DNA from: Shewanella piezotolerans WP3 | GTDB lineage: Bacteria; Pseudomonadota; Gammaproteobacteria; Enterobacterales; Shewanellaceae | Direction: 5' to 3' | NCBI RefSeq assembly: GCF_000014885.1 | Contig: NC_011566.1 | Location: 2,833,501 to 2,897,500 of the forward strand | Length of the DNA stretch: 64,000 nt | Shown here: one piece after another, positions 8,660 to 17,508 of the stretch | How positions within the stretch are numbered: position 1 is the first letter of the stretch | Layout: every line of letters starts with the position of its first letter | Position numbers and translations under genes: made by a program | The notes under the pieces: model-generated | Database searches by the model: none | What the model was told of the DNA's origin: nothing | What the model saw: the letters and a program-made list of their open reading frames with translations, nothing else

Positions 8660-9290
8660 CTATCACTACCCCTGCCTCAATTAATACTTGGTAACTACTT
8701 ACACCAACTGCAATAGTCGGGTGAATCTTTGCCAAAAATGGGTTTGCCCCTGTGAGCACCATAGAAGCAAAGTTATCCTGATTCGGCGTTATTGAAGCAT
8801 TTAAAGATGCGGAACCAAAAGCTAGAGCATGCAGTCTGGCTGAAGTTAAGTAAAGCCCGCCAATTCCAGTTGTTATAGATATGGCAGTCAGAGCAACCTT
8901 GCCGTCATCAACCGCTTTATTATTGAGAGCATTAAAATATTTTTCATTTCCTTCGTAAGGAATGTTAGCACCACTAGCAACACATTCAGCTGTACCACAA
9001 CGGTACATCTTAACATTATATAACTTTCCACTGACTTCTCTAGTAATTACTCTACTGCTGGTACCGGAACAATTGGGATTTTTGTTACATTCGTCGCGTT
9101 TCTCCTGTTTTCGTTTTTCCATAAGTTCATCAAACTCTTTTGTCATTCCTGTAGGGTCAGTATATTTATATGGGTTATTACCAACGTATGAATATCGATT
9201 AAAAGTATCTACAGCACCTGTAAACCCAACAGGATCATTCGAATAGAACCGCCCGATAAGTGGATCATAGTATCGTGCCTGCATATAAAT
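8649..9290 (-). CDS. Orphan Rhs-core fragment with C-terminal toxin domain
   Basis: The first ~50 residues are the conserved Rhs core (YMQARYYDPLIGRFYSNDP, then NPYKYTDPTG), matching the secreted Rhs protein at 23039-24571. The remaining ~165 residues are unrelated to it. They begin charged (EFDELMEKRKQEKRDEC), hold two Cys pairs (CNKNPNC and CGTAEC), and continue into a hydrophobic, glycine/alanine-rich region. There is no shell, signal peptide or convincing ribosome site. This is the layout of a displaced toxin tip kept downstream of an rhs gene. The toxin activity is unknown; the hydrophobic tail and membrane-spanning partner suggest a membrane target (inference). The first ATG in frame is 9284. 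Confidence 0.72.
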   Translation of the reverse strand: MYMQARYYDPLIGRFYSNDPVGFTGAVDTFNRYSYVGNNPYKYTDPTGMTKEFDELMEKRKQEKRDECNKNPNCSGTSSRVITREVSGKLYNVKMYRCGTAECVASGANIPYEGNEKYFNALNNKAVDDGKVALTAISITTGIGGLYLTSARLHALAFGSASLNASITPNQDNFASMVLTGANPFLAKIHPTIAVGVSSYQVLIEAGVVIDDR

Positions 9291-9324
9291 TAGTACGAAC
9301 TACGATCCTTCCTAACTATTATTC

Positions 9325-11289
9325 TTAGTTAGCCATAAGCTTTTTATAAATAAACAAATCATCTTCTATTTTGAAAATGGCTAAGATTAAAATCTTTAAG
9401 TAAAGTAAATACGAATTTTCATGCAAATGAATTTCAGTCGGGTTAGCTTGTGTACCATGTAAATAGCTATTTCTTAGATCGTGTCCGTTTGTAAACTCAC
9501 TTTTGTTTAGATAGTAATTGAAGTAATTTTGCTCAGGTACTGAAAAAAGTGAATTTCCAAAATACACAATGCCGTCATTACTCATATTAATAACTTCGTC
9601 TTGAATATCGGCAGGATAATGGTGTAACGAAGCGACTTCATTTTCAAAGACATCTCTTAATATTAAAATTCGATTCCAATTAGTGACTTTAATGTTATTA
9701 TTTTCATCGGCAGATATATAATTCTTATCTATTAAATAATTTAGATTCTCATGCTGATATTCTTCATAATTCCCAAACTTTATTTCCTCTTCTTTTACCA
9801 ATAAATCAACAAAATTCCTGTATTTTTTATCTTTGAAAGGGTCAACATAAGTTAGCATAGTCTGATCCGAAAATAGCAGATGGGTTAGAAAATTAACTTC
9901 TTGAACATCCTTGTTAATATATATGTACTTATTGCTATTTAAGCTTGAAATATCTTTGATTGCTGTAGGCCCAGATGACATTTGTAGAAGTTCAAAATCA
10001 ATCTGTTTATTTTCTACAAATAATTTGTATTGCTTTAATATCGATTCAAACTCAGGTGCGATTATTCTTATTTTCTCTAAAGCAGAGGCATTTGCAGTTG
10101 GGACGGTTAAATTTGCATTACTTGGTAAGTCATATAATTCTGGCAAAATATTATTGAAAACTGCCTTTAAAATATCTTCTAATGAATGTCCAAGCCCTTT
10201 TGGTATATTAGAATACGTGAATATTTGCCCCATAGACGCCATTTCTAATTGTGTGAACGCTACACCATAAACATATTCAGTTTTTGACCTAACTCCTAAA
10301 GTTCTTTCAAAAATTCCGAGCTGATTTTCTTTGCTGGTTAGGCCTACAATATTCTGTTCGTCCATATACTCAAAAAGTGTTTTGAAGTTTCTATACAGAA
10401 TATGTGGGTGATTATTTTCTTTAATGTAATCTAAGCTAAATTCATAATGGACTGTACCCTGCTCAATCCAAGCATGTTTAGTTTTAGAAGCATTTTCTGG
10501 ATAACTGATAGCTACCCCATATTCAAATGATGAACTAGAACCACTATCGAAAAAGTCTTCAATAGACTGTTGATATTGCCTCTTAGCTGCCAATTTTGTT
10601 TTATCTGAGATGCGGAAACCACCATGTTTTTTAGCATTTTGTATTATCGGTAGATAGTTAGTGTTGCAATGCTCTGAGTCGATATAAGATGAAATAATAT
10701 TTTCTTTATCTTGAATAGTTAAACAACTAGGTAGATACAGTTGAGTTTCATTAAAACTATTTTCGACTTCATATATAGACAGAAGGATCTCTGCACTTTA
10801 CTGATAACTTTTTAAAAATTCACAAAGAACAAGCTTATACTTATTAACCAATTTTTTTTGACTCAACAAGTACCTAATTTGATGCGGATATTTATTTAAA
10901 ACTTCTTCTATTTGAGATGGTGATATTCTTTTAAACTGTTGATAATTATTTATTAATACCCAGAAGCTCTCACAATAACCGTAAAATATATTTTCAAAAT
11001 GCGATAGGAAGCTACTATCATCAATATTAGTTATAAACTTACCAACTACAGTTTTGAAACTATTAACTTTTTCTTTATAAGCCACAATGTCTGTTTCAGA
11101 CCAGTTTTTAAGATATATCTCTTTTTCAAAAAACAGCGATATATTGTACAATTCAAGTATATCGTTTATGTCTTTGATATCTTCCGATAACTCGCTATTC
11201 AATAGCGGCTCTGCTTTTGATAAATAATGACCACTCGACATATCATGTATTGAGTGGAATACAACTCTATCTCTATCAGGCTTACTCAT
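9325..11289 (-). pseudogene. Large A+T-rich gene of unknown family with a HEPN-like motif, interrupted by one in-frame TAA
   Basis: Two open segments lie in the same frame. The first runs 11289-10798 (163 residues, ends FLKSYQ). The second is open from immediately after the TAA at 10798-10800 to the stop at 9325. No start codon of quality precedes the second part, and the codons between 10797 and 10593 are fully open, so this is one gene of about 655 codons carrying a single stop. Near the C-terminus the protein has D-L-R-N-S-Y-L-H-G, an R-x4-H motif like that of HEPN ribonuclease domains, followed by a hydrophobic helix and an acidic patch. Overall A+T content is visibly higher than the core genes, suggesting transfer. 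A defence or abortive-infection role is possible but inferred only from the motif and the setting. The stop may be a recent inactivation. Confidence 0.5.
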
Positions 11290-11431
11290 AACTAAAATAT
11301 ACCACGTAACTTCGTATCAAAATTGTTTTACTAAGCTATAGACTTTATACCTGTTTTACAAACGATGATTAGCATATCTCACTTTATAAGGTGTGATATG
11401 GCTTCAGTATTAAATGGTGACTTTTATGGAC

Positions 11432-12385
11432 TTAAAACAACCCACTACCACCTTCCGCAGATGGATGAGTTGCTTCATAAACTTCAGACAGTTTTTTACG
11501 GCTAACGTGGGTATATAGCTGAGTGGTAAGAATACTAGCATGGCCGAGCATTTCTTGGATATGACGTAAGTCAGCACCATTGTCTAACATGGTGGTTGCG
11601 GTATTATGACGGAATAAGTGGCAAGCGCCTGTGCGGTCAAATCCTGCTAATTTGACATATTGTGAAGCCATATCTGATAATTTACCTGGTACATAGCGTT
11701 TGCCGTTATTCGCTAAAAACAATGCTTTTCCTGAGCTGATAAAGGCAAACCTTGGGCGTATTTTACCGGTATAAAACGCAAGCCATTCACACCCACGCTG
11801 ACTTATGGGAACTAGTCGTTCTTTCTTGCCTTTACCATGTACACACACCATTTTGCCGGTAAAGTCGATATCATCAACATTGAGCTTAACTAACTCGCCA
11901 CGGCGAATACCGGTGGCAAAGAATATTTCGAGTGTAGCTCTGTCTCTCAGCCCTTTAATGCCAAACAATAACGGCTGCTCTAAGATAACTTCTATTTCTT
12001 CAACGCTGTATAATGCTTTCGGTATCTGATGCCCTTTGCTTGGTAATTCTATATCAGATAGCGTGTTTTTCGATAACAATCCCTTTCTGTGCATATACTT
12101 CACAAAAGTTTTTACATACGTCAGTAAATTACGCTTTTGAGCAGGCCCTAACGGTTCGTTATCTAGCTTTTTACGATAGCTATTGAGGTAAGCAGCATAG
12201 TCATCCATTAAATCTAAATTAATGTGGTCAATCGTACTGATGTTGCGCTCTTGGCACCAAATAATGAACTTCTTAAGGCCTCCTCGTTTATTGCGAACGG
12301 TATCTGAGCTTTGCCCTTTGGCAAGACAAAGCTCTAGATAATACTCTACACAAGGCCAAAAGTGCTTAGTGGTAGGTTTGTCCAT
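11432..12385 (-). CDS. Tyrosine recombinase carried by the IS21-like element
   Basis: 317 residues with an N-terminal SAM-like DNA-binding domain (about 1-105) and a C-terminal catalytic domain. Catalytic residues visible: Arg in TGIRRGEL, Lys in HGKGKKERLVP, HxxR in CHLFRHNTAT, His in LGHASILTTQ and the nucleophile Tyr in LYTH. All are intact, so the enzyme should be active. It overlaps the upstream primase-like gene by 20 bp and is the last of four same-strand genes after istA-istB, which suggests it belongs to the element rather than to the chromosome. Confidence 0.86.
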   Translation of the reverse strand: MDKPTTKHFWPCVEYYLELCLAKGQSSDTVRNKRGGLKKFIIWCQERNISTIDHINLDLMDDYAAYLNSYRKKLDNEPLGPAQKRNLLTYVKTFVKYMHRKGLLSKNTLSDIELPSKGHQIPKALYSVEEIEVILEQPLLFGIKGLRDRATLEIFFATGIRRGELVKLNVDDIDFTGKMVCVHGKGKKERLVPISQRGCEWLAFYTGKIRPRFAFISSGKALFLANNGKRYVPGKLSDMASQYVKLAGFDRTGACHLFRHNTATTMLDNGADLRHIQEMLGHASILTTQLYTHVSRKKLSEVYEATHPSAEGGSGLF

Positions 12386-12848
12386 GAATTAATTCCTTCG
12401 CAAAAGTCATTCCTGAATCAACAAATGCTTTCGGCTCTGGTTTATGCCAGTAAACAATCGCTTTGTCGCCACCTCGAATGCGACCAATTCGGTAGCCCGT
12501 TGCTGAAACAATATGGCCATCTTTAATAGTTGGAAAGACAATACAACCACGGAATAACTCATGACCGCTTGAGCGAACTAAGCCACTTCGTTGTAAGCTG
12601 CCACGAATAGCAGCACCTTCAGGCGTGCGACACTTAGGAATGCACTTCCCCAAGGTTCGGTCACAAAAACCAACATCATCAATATGCTGAGTATGCTCTT
12701 CAAATAAGCAATTCATGTGAACAAATTGCTGGGCAATATCACTGCATGCAAACTGACGCTGATAATGCTCAAACGCTTGCTGTATATATAAATCATCAAG
12801 GTTAATCTGACCTAAAACACTTAGATAGCTTTCGTTACTTGTTAGCAT
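12366..12848 (-). CDS. Primase N-terminal-like (Toprim_N-like) protein of the IS21-like element
   Basis: About 160 residues from ATG 12848, which has a strong AAGGAGG site and overlaps istB by 14 bp. The segment R-S-G-L-V-R-S-S-G-H-E-L-F-R-G-C-I-V-F-P followed by IKDGHIVSATGYRIG resembles the stretch of DnaG-type primases just before the Toprim domain (SGL..G...FRGRI.FPI.D..G..VGF.GR). Several cysteines (CDRTLGKCIPKC) precede it. No catalytic Toprim motif follows, so primase activity is not expected. It may help process or recognise DNA ends for the neighbouring recombinase; this is inference. Confidence 0.6.
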   Translation of the reverse strand: MLTSNESYLSVLGQINLDDLYIQQAFEHYQRQFACSDIAQQFVHMNCLFEEHTQHIDDVGFCDRTLGKCIPKCRTPEGAAIRGSLQRSGLVRSSGHELFRGCIVFPTIKDGHIVSATGYRIGRIRGGDKAIVYWHKPEPKAFVDSGMTFAKELIHGQTYH

Positions 12849-13599
12849 TTTTTCCTCCTTGCTGAGCATTAATTTTGCGAAATGAATCACTGCCTTGCTC
12901 GAAAGTGTATTTGAATTTCGTATGACCGATACGGTCAAAGATAGAATCTCCAATGTATTGTTCACCAACGGCCTTATGCCAATCGCCTACATCAAATTGA
13001 GAGGTGATAACCCAAGACCCATTACCTTCTCGCTCTTCTACCAAATTAAATAACAGTAAACGCTCTTCATCTGTTAATGGCGTTAAGCCCCAATCATCGA
13101 CTATCAGTACAGCCATTCGGTTAAGCTTTTTAATATATTTATCTGTATCACCATTAAGCTCTGCCTCAACCAGTGATTTAATGAGGTGACTATACTTTAA
13201 AAATTTAACTTTAAACCCTTTATTAATAGCGCCATTACCGACCGCAGAAGCCGCAGTGGTTTTACCTAAGCCGGAAGCACCAATGAGCAATATATTTTGT
13301 ATATTAACTACCCATTCACATGAGCCTAACACTTGGATATCGTCAAGAGAGAATGGTGACGCATCATTTATAGGTAAGTTTTCTAACATAGCTTGCGGCC
13401 ATTTTAAGGCAGCGTTTTTTCTAGCTAGGCGTTGCGAATTTTCAAATCGTGACGCTAATTGAATATCAAGTAGCTCTTCAAGTGCTTTATCTAAAAGCTC
13501 TCGTTCTATATCGTGATTTTCAGCGATTTGCTCATAACCACTCATAGCGGCGGATAATTTCAATTGCTGAAACTTCTCGGTTAATTGCGGACTGATCAT
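12835..13599 (-). CDS. istB: IstB-type ATPase of an IS21-family element
   Basis: 254 residues, AAA+ helper ATPase that guides the IS21 transposase to target DNA. Walker A is IGASGLGKTTAA near residue 107 and Walker B is VLIVDDWGL near 170. The N-terminal helical IstB domain is present. The start at 13599 follows a TAGGAGGTCAC site, 9 bp after istA. Intact and full length. Confidence 0.93.
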   Translation of the reverse strand: MISPQLTEKFQQLKLSAAMSGYEQIAENHDIERELLDKALEELLDIQLASRFENSQRLARKNAALKWPQAMLENLPINDASPFSLDDIQVLGSCEWVVNIQNILLIGASGLGKTTAASAVGNGAINKGFKVKFLKYSHLIKSLVEAELNGDTDKYIKKLNRMAVLIVDDWGLTPLTDEERLLLFNLVEEREGNGSWVITSQFDVGDWHKAVGEQYIGDSIFDRIGHTKFKYTFEQGSDSFRKINAQQGGKNANK

Positions 13600-13607
13600 G
13601 TGACCTC

Positions 13608-15167
13608 CTAATGCGAATTGTAATAATCAGCACCACGAAGGTGCTTATTAGAAAAAGGAATTTGAACCAATGTATTAACGTCACTTAAATCTATTTCGTA
13701 AGCTTTGCTTGAGATAACATCTCTTAATCGTGTTGGTGACATTTGGTTATATTGAGTAGCAAACTCACAGGCTTTTTCAAATTCTTCATTGGATAAGTTA
13801 GAAGACTCAGCAAGTTTGATAATCTTGCGGCAACGATCATTCGCTAAGCGTGACTTTTTATGAGCACAATCAAACTGAGCAGCGATAACTTTCTTAGTGT
13901 ATTGCCCATAAACTTCAGCCCATTGCCAATAATACTCAATATCTTTATCTTCAAAAAACTGATGATTTGGTGGCATATGCTCAAATACTCGTGTCATTTC
14001 GCCTACTGAATAGCTGCGTTTATGTGTGGCTATCAATTTTCCTTGATAGAAAATCTCGACATTTTTAGACTTTACATGAATAGTAACGGGCTTATTTGCA
14101 TACGAAAACGGCACAGAATAATAATGCTCTTTTACTAAAACACAGTAATCTGTCGGCACATTCATTTCGTATACGCTTTCTATTAATTCAAAGGGTTTAT
14201 CTGGTAAGGTTTTCAACATCGGCTTATCAATTTTATCGAATAACGCCTGTCGAGAGGTGCTAAGCTTTTGAAACTTTTCCCTGTTTAACTTTTGGCACTC
14301 TACAAGAAGGAGTTGGTTCATCGCTTCGATGCTTTCAAAATGCATATCTAGCATATTCGATAAAATACGATTAGTGACAAAACCAACAGCGTTTTCAGCT
14401 ATTGCTTTATCTTTAGGTTTTCTTGGTCGCCCAGGTAAGATATTTGTGCTGTACCATTTACCAAAAGTTTCATAATTCTTATTGAGCACCTTCTCAGGAT
14501 TTGAAGAGGTGACAAGAGCTTTAGGATTATCGGGAATAACTATTTCAGGCACACCACCATAAAACTCAAACATGGCGACCTGTGCTTCAATCCAGTCTTT
14601 AGTGGTTTGTCTGGGTGTAGCGTATATAAAGATGTATGAAGAGACACCTAAAGTACTAACAAAAATACTTGCCTTTAATGGGTCGATTACATTTTCTGGC
14701 TCATAAGGAATTTGAGTTCCGGCATAATCAACATACATTACTTCACCTGCATTATGCATAAGCTTCATGGATAGCTTTATCAGCCCCTCGTGCTCTCGAA
14801 CAAACTTGTAGAACTGAGTCAGTTTATACGCTGCGCCTTCAGGGCAAGTTGGAAGGTACACTTGGTAGTAAGCATTTCTCTTCGTTTGCTTTGGCTTACT
14901 TATAAACTCAATAACAGCGTCCATATTAGGTTTAATTTTTTGAACGTTTCTAAATGGCCAGTTAGGGAAAAAAAGTACATTAATCTCCACCTCATCCATT
15001 GTTTCCATTGATTGCCACGAGATACTATTTTCTTCCAATACTTTCTTTGTTTTCATCACGGTAACGTGGGAACAATTTGCAGTACGTGCTACCGCTCTCA
15101 GTGATAATTTAGTTGTTTGTAATAGTCTGGCTATCAAACATCGTGTTTTTTTCGACAACATAGTCAT
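13608..15167 (-). CDS. istA: IS21-family transposase IstA
   Basis: 519 residues. The N-terminal helix-turn-helix (about 8-40) is followed by a DDE integrase core. The acidic triad is visible as D in MYVDYAGTQI, D in VIPDNPKAL and E in KDKAIAENAVGF. The C-terminal beta-rich domain (YYSVPFSYANK) is typical of IstA. It leads a same-strand cassette with istB, a primase-like gene and a tyrosine recombinase. Confidence 0.93.
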   Translation of the reverse strand: MTMLSKKTRCLIARLLQTTKLSLRAVARTANCSHVTVMKTKKVLEENSISWQSMETMDEVEINVLFFPNWPFRNVQKIKPNMDAVIEFISKPKQTKRNAYYQVYLPTCPEGAAYKLTQFYKFVREHEGLIKLSMKLMHNAGEVMYVDYAGTQIPYEPENVIDPLKASIFVSTLGVSSYIFIYATPRQTTKDWIEAQVAMFEFYGGVPEIVIPDNPKALVTSSNPEKVLNKNYETFGKWYSTNILPGRPRKPKDKAIAENAVGFVTNRILSNMLDMHFESIEAMNQLLLVECQKLNREKFQKLSTSRQALFDKIDKPMLKTLPDKPFELIESVYEMNVPTDYCVLVKEHYYSVPFSYANKPVTIHVKSKNVEIFYQGKLIATHKRSYSVGEMTRVFEHMPPNHQFFEDKDIEYYWQWAEVYGQYTKKVIAAQFDCAHKKSRLANDRCRKIIKLAESSNLSNEEFEKACEFATQYNQMSPTRLRDVISSKAYEIDLSDVNTLVQIPFSNKHLRGADYYNSH

Positions 15168-15290
15168 TCCTCATGATTAATTTTCATAAGACGCAGCTAG
15201 CCGCAGACTTCATTTGATGAAACCTTGACAAAACGACTATTGAAGACAATGCTTATAGTTGTCGTGTATGACCAATCGACAAAGCAATTT

Positions 15291-15328
15291 AAGCCTCAAA
15301 GTTACCAGCTTTGAGGCTTTGTCTTTTC
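15291..15328 (+). terminator. Hairpin with T-rich tail
   Basis: AAGCCTCAAAG pairs with CTTTGAGGCTT, followed by TTGTCTTTT. It lies between the start of istA and the end of the small gene at 15349-15603. The tail favours the plus direction, yet no intact plus-strand gene precedes it; it may be what is left of a gene displaced by the IS21-like element. Confidence 0.6.
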
Positions 15329-15348
15329 TACGCCAACCTTTTAATACG

Positions 15349-15603
15349 TCATTTATCCTCCCTTGCTTGCTCTGCTAACCATCGAGCAATGTCTTTAACT
15401 AATGCATGCGTTCCTCTACGGTTACGTACAATAAATGTGGGGATAGGTAGTGTTTTTCTTACCACTGCCTGCCTCAACGCATATATCGAGCTGTAACCAA
15501 GTGCTTTTTGTAATTCAGCACCTTTTAAAACTGGGCTGCCATACATTTTTAGCAAGTCCTGCTCTAACTTTTTCGCTAATTCATCAACTTCATCTTCACT
15601 CAT
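15349..15603 (-). CDS. Small predicted helix-turn-helix DNA-binding protein
   Basis: 84 residues: an acidic N-terminal helix (EDEVDELAKKLEQDLLKMYG), then a winged-helix-like segment with LKGAELQKALGYSS and a short basic wing VRNRRGTHALV. The pattern recalls small AlpA/PrtN-type regulators and excisionases. It is divergent from the unknown gene at 15727 across about 120 bp, so it may control that gene and itself. Confidence 0.5.
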   Translation of the reverse strand: MSEDEVDELAKKLEQDLLKMYGSPVLKGAELQKALGYSSIYALRQAVVRKTLPIPTFIVRNRRGTHALVKDIARWLAEQAREDK

Positions 15604-15726
15604 GCCACCCCCTTACAAGACCAACTACGACAAGTTGACTAATAAACAATCTAATTAAGACTAGACTTAATGTAGTTATACGTCAGTGCCATTTTTTTAA
15701 GATTAGTGTCATCCCTTGGAGGGCTT

Positions 15727-16851
15727 ATGCCTTTTAGAAAAATTCAGAGCCAGTGCAGCAAAGGGAAAAGCTTTAATCAGTTTCAGCAATATCGTTCGCT
15801 GCCAAAGCGATTACGCAAAATAGCGGCAGTATTCTGGGTCAGTTTTTTATGTGAGGAAAAAAAGGCTGGTAGCCATTATCAATTAGCTAAATCTATTATT
15901 GGTGACGACTCTATCGATAAAACACATTCAGAGTTTCGTGCAATTTATCGGTTTTTAAAGCGTAAATCGAAAGGAGAAATATGCTCTAGATATCACCCAC
16001 TTGAGCATATTGAAGGGTATGAGCAAGAATGCACTCGCTTGCTTTATCACCCTATATGGCCTTTATTGGCATCAAACCAAAAGCGATATTTGGAATTAAC
16101 TGATATCGTTGCTCAGCTTCCTCCTCAGATTACATCATGTATATCTAAAGATAATGGTTTGTCTTTAGGTGCAGGTTGGAAGTCAATTTGTAACCAAACA
16201 AACCTAGATGCTCTATGTGGTTTGTTTGCTTTGGCTGTATGGGTAAACCATGAATGTGATGATATTAACACTCAAAAAAAACTAACCGTCCTCTCTCAAT
16301 TGAACGAAAGCATTTTCAAGATGATTTTCCGACTTTTTACGCTCTTTATATCAGAGGCTGATTTCGAGCCTTTTGCTTTTAAGTATTTAAATTATTTATG
16401 CCAACTTATAGGGAAATCTTGTAGTGAATTTCTCATGCATGAACCGAGTAATATTAAGCTCAAGATCTCAGCATTAGAGCTATATTGCAGCTTTGAAAAC
16501 AAGGAGGCGGAACTAATGATCCCATCAGGTTTTTTAGCCAAACCTAACTCATATATTTTATTCTCTGGCTCTGGGCCGACAAACATTAATTACCTTGCCT
16601 TATATCGTTTATACCAGGCACTTACATCACTTGCTTCTTCGCCTAAATATAAGCAATTACTGCCAGGCGTAAACAACAGTTCAAATGCAGCTTATTTTTT
16701 ACCTCTGATTCAGCATTCATCTCTACATCTTTATTTGTACTTCTTAAGAGGAAAAGCTTTTTGCCTGGCTCACAATATCCCTATTGAGCAATATGAATAT
16801 GCTCAGGTTGAATTCAACAAATCTTGCGAAACTTACCGAAACACGATTTAA
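15727..16851 (+). CDS. Protein of unknown function in the accessory region
   Basis: About 374 residues from ATG 15727, chosen because GGAGGG sits at proper distance; a GTG at 15706 in frame lacks a site. The N-terminus is basic (YRSLPKRLRKIAAVFWVSF) and contains AGSHYQLAKSII and a short DKTHSEFRAIYRFLKRKSKG helix. The rest is helical with many Leu, Cys and aromatic residues and no recognisable catalytic motif or signal peptide. It is divergent from a small DNA-binding protein. No family recognised. Confidence 0.6.
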   Translation: MPFRKIQSQCSKGKSFNQFQQYRSLPKRLRKIAAVFWVSFLCEEKKAGSHYQLAKSIIGDDSIDKTHSEFRAIYRFLKRKSKGEICSRYHPLEHIEGYEQECTRLLYHPIWPLLASNQKRYLELTDIVAQLPPQITSCISKDNGLSLGAGWKSICNQTNLDALCGLFALAVWVNHECDDINTQKKLTVLSQLNESIFKMIFRLFTLFISEADFEPFAFKYLNYLCQLIGKSCSEFLMHEPSNIKLKISALELYCSFENKEAELMIPSGFLAKPNSYILFSGSGPTNINYLALYRLYQALTSLASSPKYKQLLPGVNNSSNAAYFLPLIQHSSLHLYLYFLRGKAFCLAHNIPIEQYEYAQVEFNKSCETYRNTI

Positions 16852-17108
16852 AACCTACCTGTTAATTTCATAGAGTTTTAATGGTCACTACTAAACGGGA
16901 TCCTGGTTATTAGTAAATGAAACTAAGGTACAGTTTTAACGGAATATGCAGATGCAAATTACGCTCCTAAACAACCATTGCTCCGCAAATAAACCACCAA
17001 AAACCCGAATAAAAATGACCACAAGAACGCTTGGTAATAACCACTTTTGGCTCTTCAAATTAATCTAATATTGGGTAACAAGGCACGAACCTATTTGAAG
17101 GAGCAATA

Positions 17109-17453
17109 ATGAAAAATCCACTTTGTTCAAAAGCAGTTAATATCGATGGAAAATTGATGATTGAAATACCTGAATCAGTTATTGAAAAGTTGGCTATTTC
17201 ACCAGATGATTTTATTGAATTTGGCAACGCCAAAACTATCACTATTTGGAAGAGTAAAAATATCGATGTGCCCACCGATGTTTTCGAGGTATTAATCGAT
17301 ATATTTAAAACTGAAGATTATGTGTTTCAGTGGCTCAATAAAAAGCAAAGCTATCTATTAGGTAAAGCACCGATCACACTATTTAATACATCAGCAGGTA
17401 AAGAACAAGTTCTAGGGCTGATAGAACGATTAAAACGAGGTGATTTTTCTTGA
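17109..17453 (+). CDS. AbrB-like / DUF2384 (MbcA-ParS-Xre type) fusion, antitoxin candidate
   Basis: 114 residues in two parts. Residues 8-50 (AVNIDGKLMIEIPESVIEKL, then ISPDDFIEFG) match the swapped-hairpin AbrB/MazE DNA-binding fold. Residues 58-114 match the DUF2384 antitoxin C-terminus: WLNKKQSYLLGKAPITLF with NTSAGKEQVLGLIERLKRG. DUF2384 antitoxins usually carry an Xre helix-turn-helix instead and pair with a RES-domain toxin. No RES gene is present; a small phosphatase-like gene follows 55 bp downstream in the same direction. ATG 17109 has GAAGGAG upstream. Confidence 0.68.
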   Translation: MKNPLCSKAVNIDGKLMIEIPESVIEKLAISPDDFIEFGNAKTITIWKSKNIDVPTDVFEVLIDIFKTEDYVFQWLNKKQSYLLGKAPITLFNTSAGKEQVLGLIERLKRGDFS

Positions 17454-17508
17454 ATGTTATGTTGTTTATTTATTAGATGATGAGAACCTCAAAATTTAAG
17501 GGGCAAAT

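Larger units (their letters stand above)
11432..15167 (-). mobile_element. IS21-like element with two extra genes (istA, istB, primase-like, tyrosine recombinase)
   Basis: Four tightly spaced or overlapping genes on one strand with matching ribosome sites form a single transcription unit. Classical IS21 elements carry only istA and istB; here a primase-N-terminal-like gene and a tyrosine recombinase gene follow in overlapping frames. I compared the flanks (11290-11431 and 15168-15290) and found no convincing terminal inverted repeats, so the true ends are not set and the bounds given are those of the genes. Confidence 0.68.

Noticed and set aside
10797..10800. Recoding (readthrough or selenocysteine-type) of the interrupting stops at 7583, 10798 and 43792
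   Set aside because: Three different stop codons (TGA, TAA, TAG), no conserved stem-loop right after them, and all in decaying or accessory genes; ordinary nonsense mutations explain them better.
11290..11431. Terminal inverted repeats for the IS21-like element
   Set aside because: Comparison with 15168-15290 by eye gave only short chance matches; the ends may lie elsewhere or be lost.
12848..12968. The longer frame of the primase-like gene beginning 12968
   Set aside because: It would overlap istB by over 130 bp and has no ribosome site, whereas ATG 12848 has a strong one.
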